Below, piece after piece: positions 35,635 through 45,476 of a DNA stretch of 63,369 bases. The notes under the pieces were generated by a model that ran no database searches, had not been told where the DNA came from, and saw nothing but the letters and a program-made list of their open reading frames with translations. Positions within the stretch are counted from its first letter, which is position 1. Each line of letters begins with the position of its first letter. The stretch lies in NCBI GenBank assembly GCA_028281265.1, contig JANQKE010000184.1:1-63369 (forward strand), read 5' to 3'. The DNA comes from Alphaproteobacteria bacterium (lineage in GTDB: Bacteria > Pseudomonadota > Alphaproteobacteria > DSM-16000 > Inquilinaceae). Both the position numbers and the translations under genes were made by a program.

Positions 35635-36432
35635 TCAGTAATTGGTGGTCAGGAACTGTCGGCAGCGTTCGGACCGCGGATCGTCGAACACCTGGGCCGG
35701 TGTCCCCTGTTCCTCGATCTGGCCGCGATGCAGGAACAGCACGCGGGTAGAGACCTCCCGCGCGAAGCCCATCTCATGGGTGACGAGGAGCATGGTATTG
35801 CCTTCGTCGGCCAGTTGCCGGATCACCCGGAGCACCTCGCCGACCAGTTCCGGATCGAGCGCGGAGGTCGGCTCGTCGAACAGCATCACCTTGGGCCGCA
35901 TGGCCAGCGCCCGGGCGATGGCGGCGCGCTGCTGCTGGCCGCCCGACAGATGGGCCGGATAATGGTCTCGCTTGTCGGCGATCCCGACCTTCTCCAGCAA
36001 AGCCATGCCACGATCGGTCGCTTCGGCCTTGTTTTCGTTGAGAACGTGCACCGGCGCTTCGATCACGTTCTCAAGTACGGTCATGTGGGACCAGAGATTG
36101 AAGCTCTGGAACACCATACCCAACGTGGCACGGAGACGGTCCACTTGCCGTCGGTCGGCCGGGCGATTGACGCCGGCCCGGTTGGTGACCATGCGGATCT
36201 CTTCCCCATTGACCCAGATGGTGCCCTGGTCCGGGGTCTCCAGCAGGTTGATGCAGCGCAGGAACGTACTCTTGCCGGAGCCGGACGATCCGATCATGGA
36301 GATCACGTCACCTTGCCGTGCCGTCAGCGAGACACCCTTCAGGACTTCAAGCGATCCGAAGCGCTTGTGCACGTTCTCGGCCCGTAATGCGCTGTCGGGC
36401 TTGGCGGCAAGGGCGACGGGGCTGGCGGTCAT
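35635..36432 (-). CDS. Polar amino acid ABC transporter ATP-binding protein (HisP type)
   Basis: 265-residue ATPase. Walker [11 protein letters not shown] is near residues 48-57, the Q-loop near 100 ([14 protein letters not shown]), [15 protein letters not shown], Walker [14 protein letters not shown] and the H-loop LVTHEMGFA. It has the short length and E..N.. region of the HisP group. ATG 36432 is chosen because the family start and a minimal N-terminal tail lie there. It is the first gene of the importer operon and is divergent from the flavoprotein gene. Confidence 0.93.
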   Translation of the reverse strand: MTASPVALAAKPDSALRAENVHKRFGSLEVLKGVSLTARQGDVISMIGSSGSGKSTFLRCINLLETPDQGTIWVNGEEIRMVTNRAGVNRPADRRQVDRLRATLGMVFQSFNLWSHMTVLENVIEAPVHVLNENKAEATDRGMALLEKVGIADKRDHYPAHLSGGQQQRAAIARALAMRPKVMLFDEPTSALDPELVGEVLRVIRQLADEGNTMLLVTHEMGFAREVSTRVLFLHRGQIEEQGTPAQVFDDPRSERCRQFLTTNY

Positions 36433-36627
36433 TCGGATCGGACGGCTAAGGTGGTGTGAACGGCGGCACACTGCCCCGGGCCGATGCTCGGTGCAACCGA
36501 GCCGTGGCCGCGGCCGGCCGGTCTCGGCGTCCGCGGTCACGCACCGACCCCGGGATCGCCTCCGGGGCGGCAGCCGGACGGGTCCGGCCGCGGTGGCTGG
36601 CCGCTCGATGAAGGGAAGGAAAATCCG

Positions 36628-38025
36628 ATGGTTGCGGAACCGGTGGCCCGGACGACGTCGAACGCGGCCCTGATCGCGGAACTCACGGACATGCTGGGGG
36701 ATCGGCTGTCGACCGGCCGTGCGATCCTGGACCAGCATGGCAAGGACGAAAGCTGGCACCCCGCGGTCCCGCCCGACGCGGTGGCCTTCGCCCGGTCGAC
36801 CGAGGAGGTCGCCGCTATCGTGCGCCGCTGTGCGGCCCATCGGGTGCCGGTCGTGCCCTTCGGCACCGGCACGGCGCTGGAAGGGGGCGTGGCGGCCCTG
36901 CGGGGCGGGATCTGCATCGATATCAGTCATATGAACGAGGTTGTTCGGGTATCGCCGGAAGATCTCGACTGCACCGTCCAGGCCGGTGTGACCCGCAAGC
37001 AGCTCAACGAGCACCTGCGCGACACGGGCCTGTTCTTCCCGATCGATCCGGGGGCGGATGCCTCGATCGGTGGGATGACGGCGACTCGGGCATCCGGCAC
37101 CAACGCCGTCCGCTACGGCACCATGAAGGACGCCGTGCTGGGGCTCACGGTCGTCACGGCGGACGGATCGATCGTGCGCACCGGCACCCGGGCGCGAAAA
37201 TCGGCTGCCGGCTACGATCTGACGCGGCTGTTCGTCGGTTCCGAAGGCACCTTGGGTGTCATCACCGAGATCACATTACGGCTGTTCGGCATCCCCGAGG
37301 CGATCTCCTCGGCGTCGTGCGCGTTTCCCAGCGTGCGGGCGGCCGTCGACACCGTGATCCAGACGATCCAGATGGGGATTCCGGTCGCGCGGATCGAGCT
37401 GCTCGACGCGCTTCAGGTCCGGGCGGTCAACGCCTATTCCAAGCTCGACCTGATCGAAGCGCCGATGCTGCTGTTCGAGTTCCACGGCACCGACGCCGGG
37501 GTGGCGGAGCAGGCCGAACTGGTCGGGGCGATCGCCGACGAGCACGGCGGCAGGGGCTTTCAATGGGCCACCCGGCCGGAGGACCGCAACCGCCTCTGGG
37601 CCGCCCGCCACGACGCCTTCTACGCGGCCCTGGCTCTCCGGCCCGGCTGCAGGGGTATGCCGACCGATGTGTGCGTGCCGATCAGCCGGTTGGCCGACTG
37701 CATCGAGGAGACCCGCGCCGATATCGACACGATCGGATTGCTGACACCGATCGTCGGCCATGTCGGGGACGGGAACTTCCACCTGTCCATCCTGCTCGAC
37801 CCGGACGACGCCGAGGAAGTGGCCATCGCCGAAGCCGCCCACGAACGGCTGGTCAACCGGGCTCTGGCGATGGGCGGAACCTGCACCGGGGAGCATGGGA
37901 TCGGCTACGGCAAGATCGCCTATCTGGAACGAGAACAAGGCCCGGCGGTCGGCCTGATGCGGACGATCAAGGCCGCGCTCGACCCGCAGGGCCTGATGAA
38001 CCCGGGCAAGGTGTTGCGCTCCTGA
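36628..38025 (+). CDS. FAD-linked oxidase of the GlcD / D-lactate dehydrogenase type
   Basis: 465-residue enzyme. The FAD-binding half (about 45-225) contains [19 protein letters not shown] and [22 protein letters not shown]; the C-terminal half (about 230-465) contains [12 protein letters not shown] and [14 protein letters not shown], the last of which is the active-site H-x-x-x-G stretch of this family. ATG 36628 has AAGGGAAGGA in front. Likely substrates are D-lactate, glycolate or D-2-hydroxyglutarate. It is divergent from the amino acid importer, with 195 bases shared. Confidence 0.9.
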   Translation: MVAEPVARTTSNAALIAELTDMLGDRLSTGRAILDQHGKDESWHPAVPPDAVAFARSTEEVAAIVRRCAAHRVPVVPFGTGTALEGGVAALRGGICIDISHMNEVVRVSPEDLDCTVQAGVTRKQLNEHLRDTGLFFPIDPGADASIGGMTATRASGTNAVRYGTMKDAVLGLTVVTADGSIVRTGTRARKSAAGYDLTRLFVGSEGTLGVITEITLRLFGIPEAISSASCAFPSVRAAVDTVIQTIQMGIPVARIELLDALQVRAVNAYSKLDLIEAPMLLFEFHGTDAGVAEQAELVGAIADEHGGRGFQWATRPEDRNRLWAARHDAFYAALALRPGCRGMPTDVCVPISRLADCIEETRADIDTIGLLTPIVGHVGDGNFHLSILLDPDDAEEVAIAEAAHERLVNRALAMGGTCTGEHGIGYGKIAYLEREQGPAVGLMRTIKAALDPQGLMNPGKVLRS

Positions 38026-38333
38026 GACCTCCCGCCGGGTCTCGGCAGCGGCAGGTACGATGTCCCCCGAAGGTGTGATGGCGGCCTCCGTGGGTGACGG
38101 CCGCGGGGGTGGGGCCCGTGCCGCCGCTCCGGCCGTTCGGCCCCGTGCCGGATGGCCCGCCCGCAGCGACCGGGCATGCCGCATTGCGAAAGCCGGGGCA
38201 ATGGCTTACGTCGAACCGTGCGGCACCGGTCTGACTGCGGCGCGTCCGGTGTTCGGGCTGCGGCAGGCGCGGCGTCGCTCCGGCAATCCGGGAGGCCGGT
38301 CGGGCCTCCCCTGAAAGACACCAAGGGTCTCCC
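38026..38333. other. Intergenic region before the AsmA-family gene
   Basis: 308 bases without a gene. I see a weak -35/-10 pair, TTGCGA and TTACGT with a 16-base spacer (near 38183-38210), and an 8-bp hairpin, GGGAGGCC/GGCCTCCC at 38290-38310, just before the AsmA start. Nothing else is clear. Confidence 0.45.
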
Positions 38334-41300
38334 TTGCGTACCGTCCTCATCGCATTTCTTGTCCTGCTGATCCTGGTTGGGGCCGGCGTGATGGTCGGCC
38401 CCAGCTTCGTCGACTGGAACCGCTACAAGGACCCGATTGCCGATCGGCTCGGTCAGATCGTCGGGCGCAGCGTGGCCGTCGACGGGCCGGTGAGCTTCGC
38501 CATGCTGCCCTCTCCGACCCTGACCGCGGCCGGCGTGGCGATCGGCAACGGCCCCGGCGGTCAGGCCGAGCACGCGGTGACGGTGGACCAGGTCGACCTT
38601 ACGGTGGGGCTGTTCCCGCTGCTCTCCGGTCGCATCGCCGTCGAGACGGCGACCTTGACCGGGCCTTCGGCAACGCTCGAGGTCGGTCCCGACGGCCGGC
38701 CTCTGTGGCCGACCGGACCGATCGAGCCCGGGCTGCGCGATGCGATCGCGCTGGAACGGGTCACGGTGGTCGATGGCAGCCTGACCTGGCACGACAGGAC
38801 CAGCGGCCGGCACTGGGTGATCGACGGGATCGAAGGGCAGATCCGTGCGGAGAGCTTGCAAGGGCCGATCGACCTGATCGGGACGGTCTCCGTTGCGGGG
38901 CGTCTGCTGACGGTGCAAGCGTCGCTGGCCCGCGCGACCCCGTCGGGGTCGTGGCCCGTCTCGATATCGGTGACGCCGGACGGCAGCAATGCCGAGGCCG
39001 TCTTCTCCGGCCTGGTGGCTTCCGACGGCCGGGCGCAGGGGGATCTGACACTGGCGACTCCCAGTCTGGCGAGCACGATCGACCGGTTGTTCCCCGATGT
39101 CGGTCTGATCGTTGCGCTGGACCGTCCGACGGAGGTCAACGCCCTGCTCGACGGCACGGTGTCGGCATTCCGCCTCAATGGCGGTCAGATCACGTTCGGC
39201 GACACCCGCGGGACCGGGGCGCTGGGACTGTCGATACCGCCGGCTGGGGCGGGGCCGGTCATCGCCGATGTGGCGCTGTCCCTTAATCGGCTGGAAATGC
39301 CGGGCCCCGACCCGCGCGGTCCCGGGCTGGCGACGCTGTTCTGGGAGGCCCTCAACGAGGATTCGATGCTCGACCTGAGGCCGCCTCCGGGGATCGACGC
39401 GACCGTCGAACTCGATCTCGACGCGGTCGGGCTCTCCGGGGGGCTGATCCGGCAGGTCGGTCTCGGCGTGCGGGTCCGGCAGGGCGCGATCGGGCTGGAG
39501 CGCCTGCAGGCGCAGCTACCCGGCGCCACGGATGTCGCCATGACCGGGACGATCGATCTGTCCGCCGGGCGGCCGGCGATCGACTCCCGGCTTTCGATCG
39601 CGTCGGGAGATCTCCGGGCGTTTCTCGAATGGGCCGGCGTTCCGGTCGACGGTGTCGCCGCGACGCGTTTGCGCAGCCTCCAGGCCGAGGGGATGGTGCG
39701 CGGCCGTGTCGACGATTTCCAGATCCTGGGCGTCACCGCGAGTATCGACAACAGCACGGTCTCGGGCGGGCTTGCCTATCGGAACGCGGGGCGGCCCGGC
39801 ATCGGGCTGCGGCTGGACATCGGCACGGTCAATCTGGACGCCTATCTCGGCGATGGGCCGGCCGAGCGAGAGGCGGCGGTGCTGAGACGGTGGCTGTCGG
39901 CTGTCGAGGCGACCGGCGGATGGCATGGGGGTTTCGACGCCAACATGGCGGTGTCCGCGCGGTCGCTGACGATCGACGGGATCACGGTCGAGGGGGTCAG
40001 CCTGGACGCGACGCTCGCCGACGGACAGCTTACGATCCGGAACCTGGCTGCCGAGAACCTTCTCGATGCCGCGATCGGGGTCGCCGGGACGGTCGGGCGG
40101 ACCCGCCCTTTGGGAGAGATCGACGTCACCCTTTCGGTCGATGCGGCCGACCCCCGGCCTCTGGTGGACGGGGTATCGCCGGCATGGGGCGATGCGGTGG
40201 GACGGCTGGGCCCGGTCGATGCCACGATCCGGCTGATCGGCGGCCGGGAGGTGCTCCAGCTCCAGCTCAACGGCGCCGTCGCCGGCGGGCGGCTGGACTT
40301 GGTCGGCGATGTGTTGTCCCCGGCCGACCGGCCTTATGTCGACATGACCGCTCGGGTGAGCCATCCCGATACCGGGCGTCTCATCGCTTTGGTCCTGCCG
40401 GAATACAGGCCCGCCGGGCCGTTGGGCGCCATGGATCTCTATTTCGGGGCCCGAGGGCGCGCCTCGGAGATGACGGTCGCCGACATCCGGGGCCAGATCG
40501 GGGCGGTCGAGGTGGCCGGCCAGGTCGAGGTGGCGCGGCCCGGCGACGGTCCGTCCCGGTTCGACGCGGAGTTGCGGGTCGGGCGCTGGACGGTCGATCC
40601 GTGGCTTCCGGCCCGTGACCGGCCGGCGGATCGCGGGGTTGCGATCGGCGGCGACGGCTGGTCGACCCGGCCGATGGGGATCGGCCCGATCCCCGGCTGG
40701 ACGGGCCGTCTCGAGGCGGCGGCGAGCGAGGTGGTCTGGAACGCGGTCGCGTTCGAGGATTTGGCGGTGGCGCTGGCGGTGTCGCCGGACAGCCTGGCGC
40801 TGGAAGGGGTGAGCGGCCGGGTCTTCGGCGGCGCGTTCGGACTGGCCGGAACCTTGGCGGCGTCGGACCTGCCGGGTCAGGTCGTGGTCGACGTCGACGC
40901 CGACCTCGTGGGCGCGGCGGCGGGGCCCGCATTGGCCGCTTTGGCCGGTGTCCGGGGCGGTATCGTCGGGACGATCGATCTCGCGCTCGACGCCCGCGCG
41001 GAGGGCGGCAGCGAGAGCGCGCTGATCGGCAGCTTGACCGGGGACGGCCTGCTGTCGATCCGGCGAGGGGCGGTCGACGGCCTCGATCTGACCGGCGTGG
41101 CGTCGGCTCTGGGGACGATCGAGAGCCCCTCGGACTTCCTTGACGTGCTGAACGGGCCGATGACCGGCGGACGGACCGGGTTCGATACGCTCAACGCGCC
41201 GTTCGATGTGGCCGACGGCCAGCTTGAAACCGAACGGCTGCGCCTTGTGTCGGAGGCCGGGTTCGGCGAGGGGACGGCGAGCCTGGATCTCCGGCGTCGA

Positions 41301-41588
41301 CTGTTGGATCTGACGATGGACTTCAGCCTGTACGCGCGGCCCGACGCCCCGCCCTTCACCATACGGCTGACCGGTGACCCGTCGCTGCCGCAGCGTCGCG
41401 TGCAGGCTCAGGAACTGCAGGGTTTCCTGGCTCAGGGCCGGCTTGATCGGACCGGCGCTCCCCGACCGGTGCCGGAGGAGGCCGAGGCCCCGCCGCCGCT
41501 CCCCACCGGACCGTCGGAACGGGGGGCGGACGCCGCGACACCGCCGGCCTTCGAGGCGCCGGTGCAGCCGGACCAGCCCCCTGGGTGA
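38334..41588 (+). CDS. AsmA-family protein
   Basis: 1084-residue protein beginning at TTG 38334. The N-terminus has one membrane segment (about 4-23) followed by the AsmA start VDWNRYKDPIADRLGQIVGR, the family signature. The long middle consists of repeated beta-rich segments typical of AsmA and Mdm31-type phospholipid-bridge proteins. A C-terminal region after about 1000 is Pro-rich and disordered. AsmA proteins are inner-membrane anchored and periplasmic, and affect outer-membrane lipid balance. TTG is the only start with correct placement; the preceding CCAAGGG is a modest ribosome-binding site. Confidence 0.88.
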   Translation: MRTVLIAFLVLLILVGAGVMVGPSFVDWNRYKDPIADRLGQIVGRSVAVDGPVSFAMLPSPTLTAAGVAIGNGPGGQAEHAVTVDQVDLTVGLFPLLSGRIAVETATLTGPSATLEVGPDGRPLWPTGPIEPGLRDAIALERVTVVDGSLTWHDRTSGRHWVIDGIEGQIRAESLQGPIDLIGTVSVAGRLLTVQASLARATPSGSWPVSISVTPDGSNAEAVFSGLVASDGRAQGDLTLATPSLASTIDRLFPDVGLIVALDRPTEVNALLDGTVSAFRLNGGQITFGDTRGTGALGLSIPPAGAGPVIADVALSLNRLEMPGPDPRGPGLATLFWEALNEDSMLDLRPPPGIDATVELDLDAVGLSGGLIRQVGLGVRVRQGAIGLERLQAQLPGATDVAMTGTIDLSAGRPAIDSRLSIASGDLRAFLEWAGVPVDGVAATRLRSLQAEGMVRGRVDDFQILGVTASIDNSTVSGGLAYRNAGRPGIGLRLDIGTVNLDAYLGDGPAEREAAVLRRWLSAVEATGGWHGGFDANMAVSARSLTIDGITVEGVSLDATLADGQLTIRNLAAENLLDAAIGVAGTVGRTRPLGEIDVTLSVDAADPRPLVDGVSPAWGDAVGRLGPVDATIRLIGGREVLQLQLNGAVAGGRLDLVGDVLSPADRPYVDMTARVSHPDTGRLIALVLPEYRPAGPLGAMDLYFGARGRASEMTVADIRGQIGAVEVAGQVEVARPGDGPSRFDAELRVGRWTVDPWLPARDRPADRGVAIGGDGWSTRPMGIGPIPGWTGRLEAAASEVVWNAVAFEDLAVALAVSPDSLALEGVSGRVFGGAFGLAGTLAASDLPGQVVVDVDADLVGAAAGPALAALAGVRGGIVGTIDLALDARAEGGSESALIGSLTGDGLLSIRRGAVDGLDLTGVASALGTIESPSDFLDVLNGPMTGGRTGFDTLNAPFDVADGQLETERLRLVSEAGFGEGTASLDLRRRLLDLTMDFSLYARPDAPPFTIRLTGDPSLPQRRVQAQELQGFLAQGRLDRTGAPRPVPEEAEAPPPLPTGPSERGADAATPPAFEAPVQPDQPPG

Positions 41589-41641
41589 ACCGGGCCGCCA
41601 CCGTCAACCCAGGGCTGCGGCGATCTCCGAACGGTCCCGGT

Positions 41642-41670
41642 TTGACATTTCCCGCGGTCCGCCCTACGTC
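41642..41670 (+). promoter_or_regulatory. Candidate promoter of the rpsM operon
   Basis: TTGACA at 41642-41647 is a perfect -35. TACGTC at 41665-41670 is a relaxed -10, spaced by exactly 17 bases. It lies about 195 bases upstream of rpsM, in the gap that separates rpsM from the AsmA-family gene. It implies that these ribosomal genes have their own transcript start. Confidence 0.6.
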
Positions 41671-41864
41671 GGGTCTGCCTGGGAGGATGTCTTCCCGGGC
41701 CAACCGTCTTTGCGTTCGTTCGATGCCGGAGACCCGGTCACGGCGCAGAGGATCACCAAACCGAGCCGACCCGGTGTTGCAGGGGGCGTTCGTCGGGTGA
41801 CGCCGACCGGACGGTCCAGCGGCGACACCGCAGGTGGCCGCACAGATGATTTTGGAGTGATCTC

Positions 41865-42233
41865 GTGGCTCGTATTGCCGGCGTTAACCTGCCGACAGGC
41901 AAGCGCGTTGAAATCGCGCTGACGTATATTCATGGCATCGGCCGGACTACGGCCAGGCAGATCTGCGCAAAGCTCAGCATCCCCCCCGAGCGGCGGCTCA
42001 ACGAGTTGACCGAAGACGAACTCGGGCGCGTGCGGGAAACGATCGACAAGGACCATCAGGTCGAGGGCGATCTGCGCCGCGAACACGCGATGAACATCAA
42101 GCGGCTGATGGACATGGCGTGCTATCGCGGCCTGCGGCACCGCAAGGGCCTGCCGGTCCGCGGCCAGCGGACCCATACCAACGCCCGGACCCGCAAGGGC
42201 CCCGCCAAGCCGATCGCCGGCAAGAAGAAGTAG
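41865..42233 (+). CDS. rpsM: 30S ribosomal protein S13
   Basis: 122-residue S13, with [20 protein letters not shown] at the start and the basic tail [19 protein letters not shown] at the end. GTG 41865 is preceded by TTGGAG. The gene is the first of rpsM-rpsK-rpoA here. In most alphaproteobacteria it follows secY and adk; here an AsmA gene stands upstream. Confidence 0.98.
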   Translation: MARIAGVNLPTGKRVEIALTYIHGIGRTTARQICAKLSIPPERRLNELTEDELGRVRETIDKDHQVEGDLRREHAMNIKRLMDMACYRGLRHRKGLPVRGQRTHTNARTRKGPAKPIAGKKK

Positions 42234-42320
42234 TCCGGACGGCCCGGCACGCCGCCGGCCGCTTGCAGCGCCGCGGGCGACGGGGCCGATCCGATCACCA
42301 TCGCAAAGGGTATCCAGTAG

Positions 42321-42719
42321 ATGGCAAAACCAGCACAAGCCGCCGGCCGCCTGCGCCGCCGCGAGCGTAAGAACATTACCGCCGGCGTCGCGCATGTGAA
42401 CGCGTCGTTCAACAACACGCAGATCACCATCGCCGACGCGCAAGGCAACACGATCTCCTGGTCGTCGGCCGGCATGATGGGCTTCAAGGGCAGTCGGAAA
42501 TCCACGCCGTATGCGGCCCAGGTCGCCGCCGAGGACGCCGGCCGCAAGGCGGCCGAGCACGGCGTCAAGGTCCTGGAAGTCAACGTCAAGGGCCCCGGTT
42601 CGGGCCGCGAAAGCGCGTTGCGCGCGCTCCAGGCCGTCGGCTTCACCGTGACCTCGATCCGGGACGTCACCCCGATCCCGCACAACGGCGTGCGGCCGCG
42701 CAAGAAGCGGCGGGTCTGA
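42321..42719 (+). CDS. rpsK: 30S ribosomal protein S11
   Basis: 132-residue S11 with the family strings [15 protein letters not shown] and [17 protein letters not shown]. It lies 87 bases after rpsM. ATG 42321 begins MAKPAQ. Confidence 0.98.
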   Translation: MAKPAQAAGRLRRRERKNITAGVAHVNASFNNTQITIADAQGNTISWSSAGMMGFKGSRKSTPYAAQVAAEDAGRKAAEHGVKVLEVNVKGPGSGRESALRALQAVGFTVTSIRDVTPIPHNGVRPRKKRRV

Positions 42720-42908
42720 TTTCCGGCGACGTCCGGCGGGTGATGGCCGATCCCTGACTGCAGGTGTCGGCCGTCCACGCCGGTCGGCCATCGCCGGGCC
42801 ATCGGGACAGCGATCCGCGCCAAGGGATCGGTACGAACGGGATGGCCGGCGAGTGAGGGCAGAGCCGCGATCAGCGGGCCTGCCACAGATTGGCGAAAGG
42901 AACCTTCA

Positions 42909-43925
42909 GTGCTGAATTCGAACTGGCAAGCGCTCATCAAGCCCGAGAAGCTCGACATTGATGCCGGCCACGACCCGCAGCGCAAGGCGACCGTCGTTGC
43001 CGAGCCGTTGGAGCGCGGCTTCGGCCTGACGCTGGGCAATGCCCTGCGCCGGGTGCTGTTGTCATCCCTGCAGGGGGCGGCCGTCACCTCGATCCAGATC
43101 GACGGTGTGCTGCACGAGTTCTCATCGATCCCGGGGGTGCGGGAAGACGTCACCGACATGGTGCTGAACGTCAAGGCGCTGGCGCTGCGGATGCATGCAG
43201 AAGGGCCCAAGCGGATGCGCCTGCATGCCGAAGGCCCCGGCCCGGTGACGGCCGGACAGATCATCAGCGGTCCCGAGATCGAGATCATGGATCCCGATCA
43301 CGTCATCTGCACCTTGGATGACGGCGCCCGCCTGAACATGGAGATGACGGTCAATCCCGGCCGCGGCTATGTCCCGGCGTCGGAAAACCGGCCCGAAGAC
43401 GCGCCCATCGGCCTGATCCCGATCGACGCGCTGTACAGCCCGGTGCGCAAGGTCTCGTACAAGGTCGACAACACCCGGGTCGGCCAGGTCACCAACTACG
43501 ACAAGTTGTCGCTGACGGTGGAAACCAACGGGGCCTTCACTCCGGAAGACGCGGTGGCGCTGGCCGCCCGCATCCTGCAGGATCAACTGCAGCTATTCAT
43601 CAACTTCGAGGAACCGCGCGCCCACGAGCGGGAAGAGGCGGCCGAAGAGGTGCCGTTCAACCGCAACATGCTGCGCAAGGTCGACGAGCTCGAACTCTCG
43701 GTGCGCTCCGCCAACTGCCTGAAGAACGACAACATCGTCTATATCGGCGACCTGGTGCAGAAGACCGAAGGGGAGATGCTGCGCACCCCCAATTTCGGCC
43801 GCAAGTCGCTGAACGAGATCAAGGAAGTGCTGGCGACCATGGGTCTCCATCTGGGGATGGAGATCCCCAACTGGCCGCCGGACAACATCGAGGACATGGC
43901 CAAGCGGCTCGAGGAGCCGTTCTAG
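42909..43925 (+). CDS. rpoA: DNA-directed RNA polymerase alpha subunit
   Basis: 338-residue alpha subunit. The N-terminal assembly domain is residues 1-240, beginning with the LIKPEKLDI and [20 protein letters not shown] blocks; the C-terminal domain has the [14 protein letters not shown] and [16 protein letters not shown] helices. The start is GTG 42909. The TAG stop at 43923-43925 is the first triplet of a palindromic repeat. Confidence 0.98.
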   Translation: MLNSNWQALIKPEKLDIDAGHDPQRKATVVAEPLERGFGLTLGNALRRVLLSSLQGAAVTSIQIDGVLHEFSSIPGVREDVTDMVLNVKALALRMHAEGPKRMRLHAEGPGPVTAGQIISGPEIEIMDPDHVICTLDDGARLNMEMTVNPGRGYVPASENRPEDAPIGLIPIDALYSPVRKVSYKVDNTRVGQVTNYDKLSLTVETNGAFTPEDAVALAARILQDQLQLFINFEEPRAHEREEAAEEVPFNRNMLRKVDELELSVRSANCLKNDNIVYIGDLVQKTEGEMLRTPNFGRKSLNEIKEVLATMGLHLGMEIPNWPPDNIEDMAKRLEEPF

Positions 43926-44125
43926 ATCAACCTGCGTTCAGATGGACTCATCTGAACACAGATAAGTTGATCTATTTCAAATATTTAGAGCATCTTATCT
44001 GCGTCCGGTCTGACGCAGGATGCTCTAGATCATCCTGTGTTTTGAGTGACTCACTCGAAATACGGAAACATGATCGGTTCCAAGAAGCGAGAGCACCCTG
44101 CACCCTTTCCGGTGCAGGGTGCTTT
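43923..44125 (-). repeat. Palindromic repeat, copy 3, with two further hairpins
   Basis: This 370-base gap between rpoA and rplQ holds four hairpins: 43923-43974 (TAGATCAAC...GTTGATCTA), 43986-44027 (TAGAGCATC...GATGCTCTA), 44028-44075 (weaker, GATCAT...ATGATC) and 44092-44123 (a perfect 13-bp stem, AGCACCCTGCACC). The first two match the double-hairpin family of 13455 and 18910, but in the opposite orientation, since the linker reads as the reverse complement. The fourth has a terminator-like shape with a short TTT. Confidence 0.85.
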
Positions 44126-44295
44126 AGCCGAGGACGGTTAGTTTTGGGGGGCGGCGCTGACCGAGCCGTTCATCCCTCTTACGGCGGGTCTATCCGGGAC
44201 CCGACCCGCGCCGGTGCCTGGCAGATGGGCCGGCGGGGACGCCCATCCGATCCGCCTTGCGGGTCAGCAACGACGACCAGGAAAGGGTCTCCTCC

Positions 44296-44742
44296 ATGCG
44301 CCACGGCATGCACGGCCGCAAGCTCGGCCGCACCTCCTCCCACCGTAAGGCGATGTTCGCCAACATGGCGGTGGCCCTGATCACCCATGAGCAGATCAAG
44401 ACCACCTTGCCGAAAGCCAAGGAACTGCGTCCGGTGGTCGAGAAGCTGATCACCCTGGGCAAGAAGGGGAGCCTGCACCACCGGCGGCAGGCCTTCGCGC
44501 AACTGCGCGATGACGCGGCCGTCGCCAAGCTGTTCGACGAACTGGCGACCCGCTACACCGATCGCGCCGGCGGCTATTCCCGCGTCCTGAAGGCGGGCTT
44601 CCGCTACGGCGACGCCGCCCCGATGGCGGTAATCGAACTGGTCGACCGCAACCCGGACGCCAAGGGCGCGGGCGACCGGGCCCGGCGGGAGGCCGAAGAG
44701 GCTGCCGAGGACGACGCAACGGCCGGCGCGGCCGCGGCGTAA
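44296..44742 (+). CDS. rplQ: 50S ribosomal protein L17
   Basis: 148-residue L17, beginning [20 protein letters not shown] and containing [14 protein letters not shown] 44296 is preferred to an upstream frame extension from 44257 since MRHG is the family start. It is 370 bases from rpoA. A C-terminal tail rich in Ala and acidic residues extends the protein past the core of about 120 residues. Confidence 0.96.
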   Translation: MRHGMHGRKLGRTSSHRKAMFANMAVALITHEQIKTTLPKAKELRPVVEKLITLGKKGSLHHRRQAFAQLRDDAAVAKLFDELATRYTDRAGGYSRVLKAGFRYGDAAPMAVIELVDRNPDAKGAGDRARREAEEAAEDDATAGAAAA

Positions 44743-44840
44743 TCGTGGTGCGAAGCTCAAGCTGACCCGAGATCGGTCCCGGATCGAAGGCCGCAACGGG
44801 GGAGGGGCTGTAACCTTCGGGCTTTGTGCCGTCCCCCTCT

Positions 44841-45470
44841 TCAGCGCCAGCGGATGTCGAACACGCAAGCGTCGCCGCTTTGGGCACAACAGGCGGTCTC
44901 CGTGACCGCGGCCTGCGGGTGCACCAGCACCCGCATGAGCCGCTCGAACACCGCGGCGTGGTAGTGGCAGACGGGATGGTCGCTGCCCTCCCCCCGGCAG
45001 GTGGGGTTGTCGGCGATGCGGATTACCGTGGGGTGGCCGGGGACGGCCGAGAAGGTGCCGCTGCCGGCGAAGGTCCAGGCGTGCCGGCCGATCGCCGTGA
45101 GCAGCATCCGCACCGCCAGCGATGCGGGCAGCAGCGTGAGGATCGACTGCGCCGGCTTCGGAATGCGGTGCGCGAGCAGGTAGTCGGCCGTCAGCGAGCC
45201 CGCCCGGCGGGCCACCGCGTCGGCCTCGCCGGCCGGCCAGTCGCGGCGCAGGGTCCGATGCAGCCGCGCGACCACCCGCTCATCGACCATGTGCCGGGGG
45301 GGATGCGCCAGCAGGTCGGTGCAGCCGGCCGCGCCGAACAGGGCCGGTGCCGCCACTGGCCCCAGCGCTTCAGCCAACCGTGTGACCGCATTGGGACCGA
45401 TCCGATAAGGCTCCGCCGGCGCGGCCGCCGAAGGACGGGCCGGCCGGCGGACAAGCGCCCCATCGGGCAT
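44841..45470 (-). CDS. bchJ: Bacteriochlorophyll 4-vinyl reductase-type protein BchJ
   Basis: 209-residue protein with the BchJ pattern: a V4R (vinyl-4-reductase) ligand-binding domain over most of its length, e.g. NPTCRGEGSDHPVCHYHAAVFERLM and ETACCAQSGDACVFDI, with cysteines in the usual places. BchJ was named for reduction of the 8-vinyl group but is now often regarded as a scaffold or carrier in bacteriochlorophyll synthesis. It lies 6 bases from bchE on the same strand. The photosynthesis gene cluster itself is not in the window. Confidence 0.9.
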   Translation of the reverse strand: MPDGALVRRPARPSAAAPAEPYRIGPNAVTRLAEALGPVAAPALFGAAGCTDLLAHPPRHMVDERVVARLHRTLRRDWPAGEADAVARRAGSLTADYLLAHRIPKPAQSILTLLPASLAVRMLLTAIGRHAWTFAGSGTFSAVPGHPTVIRIADNPTCRGEGSDHPVCHYHAAVFERLMRVLVHPQAAVTETACCAQSGDACVFDIRWR

Positions 45471-45476
45471 CCCGGT

